This document shows, in pieces, positions 9,201 through 16,020 of a DNA stretch of 35,279 nucleotides. The position numbers and the translations under genes were made by a program. The notes below the pieces were generated by a model. That model did no database searches, was not told the DNA's origin, and worked only from the letters and a program-made list of their open reading frames with translations. Location: assembly GCA_002753615.1 (NCBI GenBank), contig PEAO01000025.1, positions 1-35,279 on the forward strand, written 5' to 3'. Origin of the DNA: Magnetococcales bacterium DCbin2 (GTDB lineage: Bacteria > Pseudomonadota > Magnetococcia > Magnetococcales > UBA8363). The first letter of the stretch is position 1; every line of letters begins with the position of its first letter.

Positions 9201-11267
9201 ACGACCGCCGCAACGCGGGATATGGTGATGTATGCCATCAACGATGCCCCAGAGATGACGACCACGGGCGTCTCTCTTTCGTATGTGGAGGGTGATACTG
9301 TCGCGGTTGATGCCGGTTTAAGCCTTGTGGATGTCGATGATACCACCGTGGTCGGGGCGGTGGTGCAAATCACCGGCAATTATGTTGCGGATGAAGATCT
9401 TCTCCATGTTATCGATCAAGCGGGTATTTCAGGCTCTTGGGATGCGGTCACCGGCACCCTGACATTATCCGGTACCGCCAGCAAAGCGGATTATCAAGCG
9501 GCCCTTCGGTCTATCACCTATCACAACACCAACGAGGATACACCCAGTATTGTCAACCGGACCGTTGTTTTTTCGATCATGGATGGTAATTCCAACGGTG
9601 AAGGGGTCGGGGAGCTTACGACGACGGCAACACGGGAGATCGTCGTCTATGCCGTCAACGATGCTCCCGTGGTCACCATCGCGGGTGTGCCGCTCTCCTA
9701 CACCGAAAGCGATGCAGCGATTATGGTGGATGCGGAGCTGAGTCTTGCGGACGTGGATGATGCCACCATGGTTGGGGCGACGGTGCAAATCATCGGCAAT
9801 CATGTCGCTGGAGAGGATGTGCTGGCATTCAGCGACCAATGGGGTATTTCAGGTTCTTGGGATGCAACCACCGGCACCCTCACGTTGTCCGGCACCGCCA
9901 GTAAAGCGGATTATCAAGCGGCCCTTCGGTCTATCACCTATCACAACACCAACGATGACAATCCCAGTGTTGCCAATCGGACCATCGCGTTTTCAATCAT
10001 GGATGGCAACGCCGGTGGCGAAGGGTCGGGGGGACGCATCACCACGGTTACGCGGGATATCGCGGTGCATGGCGTCCATGATGCCCCGGTATGGAGCGGG
10101 GAAATCCAGCCAATCCCCACGGGGCGGGAGGAACATGAGTTATCTTTCTCACTGGCACCCCAACCATTGTTTACCGATGGTGACTCGCCTAACTTGGTGT
10201 ATTGGGTTGAACAAGGGCCGTATTGGCTCCATTTTAATCCAGAGACGCAAGTGTTCCGTGGAACACCGCAACGTGGCGATGCGGGTGTTTACGAGATTAT
10301 TGTGTCTGGTATGGACGAGACCGGTGCCAAGGCAACGGCGATGTTTCAGATGATTGTGGAAGCATCCGCCCCCGTGGTGGTAACACCAGCAGACCCGGAA
10401 ATCAGCCTATCGCATCCAACAGAGTTGCAACGCGAAGAGATTGCGATTATCCCGGTACCGCTCCCCATGGCACCCTCGGCTGCGACTCAGGTGCCTTCGG
10501 CGGTTGAGACCGAAACGGTCCATGTGCCCCCTTCGGTGGTTGAGACAAGGACAGTCCATGTGCCCCCTTCGGTGGTTGAGACAAGGACAGTCCATGTGCC
10601 CCCTTCGGTGGTTGAGACAAGAACGGTCCCTGTGAATCTTCCAATGGGTACGGTGGCGGACGTATCGGTGCCGGTACAGACATTGCCAACGGCTTCTCTG
10701 GCGCGTTCCAACCCACCGCGCATTATGCCGGAGCCAGTTCCGATTTTTGCGCAATCGGTGGATACGACAGCGACATTTTCTTTTTCCAAGGTACGGCAAT
10801 CGGGTCAATCTTTGGATCGTTACCAACAGGTCGTCTCTCGTGATTTTCGAGAGGTCATGGCCGTTGACCTTGCCCATGGGCTGAAAGTGGCGATGACAAC
10901 CGGGCGGGATGCCACAACCCATCAGGATCGTGTCGAAGTTTTGACTCAGAATAAGAACACCGCGGATATCTCTGCCCATGCGAGCCGTGATGATTCGCAA
11001 GGGACCATCAAAAATCACGGGTCCGAGTCCAAACCTATGGAGATCAAGATAGGTTCCACCCTGCGGGATGATACTACCCAATTTCACGTTTCCCCTGTGA
11101 AAGGCCATGATGAAAAAAGGGGGCCGGGTACTCCCGGCTATGGTCGGACCGAAGCCGAGGGGGAGGGGATCGGTATGCCGGGGCTGACCGATCAGTTGAA
11201 TGCTTTTGGGCACAAAGCCTTTCATACGGATGTGTTGGATTTTTTGCGGACAGTCCAAAAAACATGA
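3297..11267 (+). CDS. Giant repetitive surface/exported protein: LEPR-XLL-like N-terminal motif, DUF4347 domain, many cadherin-like repeats, CADG-like domain, short-repeat linker
   Basis: ORF 3276-11267, ATG at 3297. N-terminal [15 protein letters not shown] resembles the LEPR-XLL motif; [18 protein letters not shown]...[20 protein letters not shown]...[12 protein letters not shown] is DUF4347-like; repeated '...AVNDAP...' blocks follow; [62 protein letters not shown] is CADG/He-PIG-like. Confidence 0.85.
   Translation: [2656 protein letters not shown]
4575..10090 (+). repeat. Tandem cadherin-like repeat array (type A ~139 aa units and type B ~140-150 aa units)
   Basis: Type A block ('[59 protein letters not shown]...AVNDAP') recurs about every 415-420 bp from ~6727 to ~10090, with earlier copies at ~4090-4960. 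Type B ('..PLQGIAIxxxxNGxWQYSxNxGxxWxxVGxVSxxxALLLRxxDxIRFxP') occupies ~4961-6725. Confidence 0.85.
10515..10622 (+). repeat. Three tandem 36-bp units (12-aa repeat [12 protein letters not shown])
   Basis: Units 10515-10550, 10551-10586 and 10587-10622, nearly identical (AC[G/A]GTCCATGTGCCCCCTTCGGTGGTTGAGACAAG[G/A]), with degenerate partial units on both sides. Confidence 0.9.
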
Positions 11268-11280
11268 CATGATAGCATGA
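11228..11280 (+). repeat. 53-bp direct repeat, copy 1 (overlaps 3' end of the giant gene)
   Basis: GGATGTGTTGGATTTTTTGCGGACAGTCCAAAAAACATGACATGATAGCATGA; 49/53 identical to 16526-16578. Confidence 0.9.
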
Positions 11281-11340
11281 AAATTGTTGAACTATTCAGA
11301 AGATGCGCTGGAGCAGTCCAGCAATCTGTGTGCGATTCAA

Positions 11341-11424
11341 AGCTGGCCCGTCCTTATTGGTGGAATGGAACCTCCGTGTTTTGATGCCTAGTCTTTGGAC
11401 GACGTTTTTTCGGACAGGGCGTGA
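11341..11424 (+). pseudogene. Decayed 3' end of a DUF4351 / PD-(D/E)XK-family gene
   Basis: Reads K-A-G-P-S-L-L-V-E-W-N-L-R-V, then a 1-nt deletion, D-A-(stop)-S-L-D-D-V-F-S-D-R-A-stop; aligns with KAEPPSLEEWSLRIFDAQSLDDVFLDKV-stop at the end of the gene at 12342-13259. Confidence 0.75.
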
Positions 11425-11458
11425 CACCTTCAAAGCGATTGCGGCACCAAGGTAAATC

Positions 11459-11824
11459 ATGACTCGTCCTTCCCACCTTCCAAGACATACGGCGATGCCG
11501 TATACTCCGGCGGTGATTTTCATTGAAGCACCTATTTTTTCCCGTCTGATCCACGAATATTTGGACGATACGGAATATTTGGCGTTGCAGTGGTCCTTGG
11601 CTTTACATCCTGAAACAGGCAATGTGATCCCTGGCTCAGGAGGGGTGAGAAAATTGCGGTGGAAAGCAACCAATCGAGGAAAACGAGGAGGACTCCGCAT
11701 CATCTATTACTGGCGCAACACGGCGGAAGAAATCTGGATGCTGACAGTGTATGCCAAAAACGAGGAAGAAAACCTCCCGCCAGAGGTGCTGCAAAGACTG
11801 CGCGAAGAATTGGAGAGACTATGA
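11459..11824 (+). CDS. RelE/HigB-type toxin of a type II toxin-antitoxin pair
   Basis: 121 aa (alternative ATG at 11495); GGVRKLRWKATNRGKRGGLRIIYYWRNTAEEIWMLTVYAKNEEENLPPEVLQRLREEL matches the RelE/HigB pattern; overlaps the downstream antitoxin (ATGA). Confidence 0.85.
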   Translation: MTRPSHLPRHTAMPYTPAVIFIEAPIFSRLIHEYLDDTEYLALQWSLALHPETGNVIPGSGGVRKLRWKATNRGKRGGLRIIYYWRNTAEEIWMLTVYAKNEEENLPPEVLQRLREELERL

Positions 11825-12087
11825 CTGGGAAACGGAATATAGGCCAAGAACTTCTTGACGGGGTGCATGCTATCAAGAGTGGGCAGGGATTGTGCGTAAC
11901 CGTGACAGTACCCGATGCGCACTCGTTACGAGAGCGCATGGGGCTTTCGCAATCGGCCTTTGCTGGATTGTTGGGCGTGAGTATCCGCACCCTTCAAGAC
12001 TGGGAACAGGGAAGACGGGTTCCATCAGGCCCAGCGGCATCCCTGTTGAGAATCGCTGATCGTCACCCCGAAGCATTGATCAGTTAA
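11821..12087 (+). CDS. XRE-family HigA/NadS-like antitoxin
   Basis: ORF frame 11659-12087, ATG at 11821 overlapping the toxin stop; LRERMGLSQSAFAGLLGVSIRTLQDWEQGRRVPSGPAASLLRIADRHPEAL helix-turn-helix. Confidence 0.85.
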   Translation: MTGKRNIGQELLDGVHAIKSGQGLCVTVTVPDAHSLRERMGLSQSAFAGLLGVSIRTLQDWEQGRRVPSGPAASLLRIADRHPEALIS

Positions 12088-12205
12088 CCTCTGGGCGGGA
12101 ATTCCAGGAATACAATCCCAACTTTTCCCAGAGTTCTGGGGACACGTATCTGTTTCCTTTGGATCTCACATATTTTGTTTGCCGAAAAGTAATACTTGGC
12201 GGAAA

Positions 12206-13259
12206 ATGACCGAGTTAACCGCGAAGCTACGAATGGGGTTACATCTTTTATTTCATTCACAAAAGTCCGAGGAAACAGCCAATTTGGAAAAAGAGGGCAA
12301 AACCGACTGGCACCGACTGGCTGGCGAAATGCTGATAAGTATTGCTGGATCCCGTTGGCATCGAAGTGCGCATGGAAGTTCCTGTTGTTCCTGCCCCGCC
12401 CGTAGCGGATCTTATCTTGATTCAGCGCAAGGAAGTTGGCGAAAGTGGCTGGACCCAAGAACAGCGTTTGCGATTGGCGGATGGGCTACATGACCTTGAT
12501 GTCGATCAGATTCTGGTTGAGTTAAAAATTACCGAGAGTCTGAACGAAGATGCTCTCATGCAGCTTTTAGTATACGATTATCTGTATTTGAAAACTGCAA
12601 AATTGAAGCGTCATCAGTTACGAAGTGTTATCATCAGTTCCATAACGTCCCGGAAAGAATTTTTGGTAAGCCATTCTTTCAAGCCTGTTGGGCCGGTTGG
12701 TGTCTATGAGTGTATTCCCCCTTGTGGCGGTGTCGTCCGGTTGATTTTTCTGAACGAATTGGTGGACGAAATCCGAAACGCCCCTTTAAAATGCTTTGCC
12801 AGCCGCCAAGATGAACAAAAGAAAGCGTTTGAGACGATCAAATACACCGGGTTGTTCAAGCTCTCTGAGGCATTTGGTCAGACTATTGTTGGTTTATGGA
12901 GGTTGAAAATGAAAGGTACATTGAATAGTCCAGAGATGGAGGGCATTACGCCGGAGTATGTTAAGCAGCTTGGGAAAGAATGGTTCGAGTTTATGGTGGA
13001 TGCAACTCCTGAGGAGGAACTTTTTTCTTTGCCGAAATTTGAGCATCGATTGGTGCAAGAACACCTGAATGGCGAGAGGGCTGGCGAAAGAAAAGAAGCA
13101 GCTAAAATTCTGACGCGCCAGTTACAACGCCGTTTTGATGCTGTGCCTCATTGGGCCAACGAAAAAATAGCCAAGGCAGAGCCACCTTCCTTGGAGGAAT
13201 GGAGTCTTCGCATTTTCGATGCCCAGTCCTTGGACGACGTTTTCTTGGACAAGGTGTGA
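12206..13259 (+). pseudogene. PD-(D/E)XK nuclease-like / DUF4351 family protein (Rpn/YhgA-like type) with an apparent N-terminal frameshift near 12341
   Basis: 305-aa ORF 12342-13259 has the (D/E)xK motif in DQILVELKITESLNEDALMQLLVYDYLY and a C-terminal DUF4351-like ILTRQLQRRFDAVPHWANEKIAKAEPPSLEEWSLRIFDAQSLDDVF. The upstream frame (12179 ORF) reads KTDWHRLAGEML directly before LLDPVGIEVRMEV in the +1 frame. Confidence 0.65.
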
Positions 13260-13492
13260 CACCATTTTTTTACCGATGGCAGAAAGTGTTATTTGAGGGG
13301 ATACCTTCGCTCTTTGAATCCAGACAATTCAGAAGGTAGTGTACGTTGGCCTTCTTCTGGGGTATACCGCAAGCTCGGGGACGTGGGTGAGTCGAATGCG
13401 ATGGTAGGTGGAGCATGATGTCGCTTCCCAATGGGGCATTTGGCTGATGCCATATCGCATTTTCAAATTTTGATACGACGACCGGACAAGAG

Positions 13493-14647
13493 ATGCCATT
13501 TACTCCAAACAGATTTGGCCAGAAATTGCGCGGGTTGGTAGATGATCGTCAGGAGTCAATCCCCGATATTTCTGTAGCAACAGGCATCACCCAGAACAGG
13601 CTTTCCAGTATAAGTCAGGGGGAAATCGAACCCAGTGGTGATGAGGTTCTCATCTTAGCGGATTATTTCAAATGTGGTTTTGAATGGCTCATCGACGACG
13701 ATACCCCAAACCCGGATGAAAATGTGCATCTTATGTTCCGTCGGGAAGGCGGCAGGCTGAATCGGGAAGACAGAAAATCCATACAGGAATTCATATTCCT
13801 CTGCCGCAATCAGGCGTTCTTGGAGAACTTACTCAATCGCACGCCAAACGCCCAAGTTCGACGGTGTCAGTCGCAGGGGAAATTTTATAAAGATCATGGA
13901 ATGCAATGTGCCCAACAGATTCGGCAGAAGCTTGACATCCCTCCCAATGGGATTGTTCTCGACATTTATCAGAAGCTCCGTGGTGCTGGATTGAAGGTGT
14001 TCCGGCTTATGCTGGGTAGTTCATCAATTTCCGGACTCTCCATAAACCACCCTGAAGCTGGGAGATGCATCCTGGTCAATTATTCTGAAGACTATTTCCG
14101 CCAGTGCTTCAGTGCAGCCCATGAGTGCGCCCATGTTTTTTTGGATGATGACAACGACTACAACATCTCCCGCGATGGTGATTGGAGCAGCAGTGATCTA
14201 AAGGAGATTCGCGCAAATAGTTTCGCTTCTCATTTCTTGATGCCTGTGGAATTATTGAAGTCCCGGAGATCATCAACCGAATGGCATGATTCTGCAACCC
14301 TGCTGAGCGAGGCCAGAATGTTTCGTGTCACGGTACCCGCATTGCTGAAAGCACTTTTAGACGCAAAACTAATTACAAAACAACAGCGGGAACAGTTGCA
14401 TAATCGCAGATTGACCGATGCTGGAAGAGAAGACCCTGAGTTGCCCGGGACGCTGACACAGCAGCAAAGGCAGCGTAGATTAGCTTTGTTGAAGAAAGGG
14501 CTATCCCCGGCCTATCTTGATCTTTGTTTTGATTCCTATCAGCAGAATTTGATTTCTCGCGGTAAACTGGCAGAATGTCTTATGACCGATGTGCATGGTC
14601 TAGCCGGAATTGGTATTTTGTTCAATCGGAGCCTGAAGCATGAGTAA
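13493..14647 (+). CDS. XRE helix-turn-helix + ImmA/IrrE-type metallopeptidase
   Basis: 384 aa; N-terminal HTH (VATGITQNRLSSISQGEIEPSGDEVLILADYFKCGFEWLIDD); AAHECAHVFLDD (HExxH) and EIRANSFASHFLMP (typical ImmA/IrrE second motif). Confidence 0.85.
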   Translation: MPFTPNRFGQKLRGLVDDRQESIPDISVATGITQNRLSSISQGEIEPSGDEVLILADYFKCGFEWLIDDDTPNPDENVHLMFRREGGRLNREDRKSIQEFIFLCRNQAFLENLLNRTPNAQVRRCQSQGKFYKDHGMQCAQQIRQKLDIPPNGIVLDIYQKLRGAGLKVFRLMLGSSSISGLSINHPEAGRCILVNYSEDYFRQCFSAAHECAHVFLDDDNDYNISRDGDWSSSDLKEIRANSFASHFLMPVELLKSRRSSTEWHDSATLLSEARMFRVTVPALLKALLDAKLITKQQREQLHNRRLTDAGREDPELPGTLTQQQRQRRLALLKKGLSPAYLDLCFDSYQQNLISRGKLAECLMTDVHGLAGIGILFNRSLKHE

Positions 14648-15254
14648 TATCCATAGTCCAACAACCAATGATGTTACAACATTCCCATTAGCCTCGACCA
14701 TAGACACCTGTTCCATCTGGTTTATGCTGGCATCACACACCCTGACAAGGGCGGCAAAGGCCAAGAACCTCAACTTTATTGTTTCGGGGTTTGTCAGGTA
14801 CGAAAGTTTGGAGAGCTATCACCCAGCTCCGGGAACGCCGCAGCACCGTATGCAGGATATTTTTCGTTCCCTTCTTGAAAAAGGAGACCAATTCTCACAG
14901 CATGAATTGAATGTGAACGATCTGCGCGAGGTGGCTCGGTTAAATGGAATCAAACACCTTGGCAAAGGGGAGCTGACATCTATAGTTTTGGCGATGAAAA
15001 TGCGCTTGGGATTCATGACCGATGATAAAGGGGGTAAGAAACTGGCGCGCAGTCTGTCCCATCAGATTGAGGTCAGAACAACCCCGTTGCTATTGGGCTG
15101 GTTGGTTTATACCGGTGCCATGGGTGATTCGGAGGCGTCTAACGCTATTAAAGAACACGATGCTGTCCACGGCTCGAATGGCCTGAAATCTTATTTGCAG
15201 AATTGCTACGACAGCGGTATGCACTATCGGTTGATACAACCAGTGAACGCATAG
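14640..15254 (+). CDS. PIN-domain-like protein (candidate effector/toxin)
   Basis: 204 aa; TIDTCSIWFML near the N-terminus, LGKGELTSIVLAMKM and LGFMTDDKGGKKLA match PIN acidic motifs; start overlaps the upstream ImmA gene by 8 bp. Confidence 0.65.
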   Translation: MSNIHSPTTNDVTTFPLASTIDTCSIWFMLASHTLTRAAKAKNLNFIVSGFVRYESLESYHPAPGTPQHRMQDIFRSLLEKGDQFSQHELNVNDLREVARLNGIKHLGKGELTSIVLAMKMRLGFMTDDKGGKKLARSLSHQIEVRTTPLLLGWLVYTGAMGDSEASNAIKEHDAVHGSNGLKSYLQNCYDSGMHYRLIQPVNA

Positions 15255-15474
15255 AAGAATATTTAATGCTTATAAAATATTGAGACATAATATCTATTTC
15301 CTTTATGCTGGAATAAAAAAATTGATTAACGATCGGAATAACCTGGAGAAAGCATCGCTCGAACATCGAAACCAGTTGGGATACCTGTTACAATAAAGTG
15401 CGGGTAGGGCGTCACCCTGACACCCATTTTTTTGGTGAAGCAGAAATCATCCCCTTGAAAGAGACGAAAAAGAT

Positions 15475-15729
15475 ATGACCGAACTCCTTGAAAAGGCTTT
15501 TGTTGAAGCCTCAAAATTGCCAAAAAAAGAACAGACCGCCTTGGCACAACGCATTCTGGCGGAACTCACCGCCGATGCCGCATGGGAAAAACGCTTTACC
15601 GAGCATCCAGAAATCTTGGATATGATGGCCAAAGATGCCCTTCAAGAGTTTGACGACGGCGAAACTTTACCGATTGGCATCTCAATGTGTTCGCGGAGCC
15701 ATGAAAGGGATGCTATCTGGCGTCAATGA
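15475..15729 (+). CDS. Small antitoxin-like protein, probably with an altered C-terminus
   Basis: 84 aa; MTELLEKAFVEASKLPKKEQTALAQRILAELTADAAWEKRFTEHPEILDMMAKDALQEFDDGETLPI matches a common small antitoxin-type pattern; the tail after 'LPI' looks unrelated. Confidence 0.5.
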   Translation: MTELLEKAFVEASKLPKKEQTALAQRILAELTADAAWEKRFTEHPEILDMMAKDALQEFDDGETLPIGISMCSRSHERDAIWRQ

Positions 15730-15792
15730 ATTGATTGCGGCCAAAGATACCGAAGCCGTATTGGAAAACGGACGATAAGATGGAATTCCATT

Positions 15793-16020
15793 TCAGGCAG
15801 CCACGAATTGCCGAACGTCCACTTGTACGCCGGTATTGACCGCATCTTCCATTCTTGTCAGCAAGTACGAGGTTGTCGTTTCATCCAGATATTCCTCACC
15901 GCAATTTTGGCAAACCTGGGCAGGAACTTTTTTGATAACCAGGGTAACACCTTCCCGTTCCAGGGATACGGTAGCGTAGCCGGGATGAGTATCTCCCTGC
16001 TTACAGATGACACACTTCAT
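15793..16020 (-). CDS. YgiT/MqsA-type zinc-finger protein (antitoxin)
   Basis: 75 aa; CVICKQGDTHPG...CQNCGEEYLDETTTSYL: CxxC...CxxC zinc finger with the characteristic GEEYLDE. Confidence 0.85.
   Translation of the reverse strand: MKCVICKQGDTHPGYATVSLEREGVTLVIKKVPAQVCQNCGEEYLDETTTSYLLTRMEDAVNTGVQVDVRQFVAA

Noticed and set aside
10515-10622. Possible CRISPR array (36-bp repeats)
   Set aside because: Units are directly adjacent with no spacers and are in frame with the coding sequence; a minisatellite, not CRISPR.
10407-11270. 287-aa minus-strand ORF with repeated CLNHRRGHMDCP
   Set aside because: The repeat is only the reverse frame of the 36-bp minisatellite of the giant gene.
15326-15547. 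73-aa minus-strand ORF ending GVRVTPYPHFIVTGIPTGFDVRAMLSPGYSDR
   Set aside because: The tail looks slightly protein-like and may be a remnant, but the ORF overlaps the start of the 15475 gene and I cannot assign a family.
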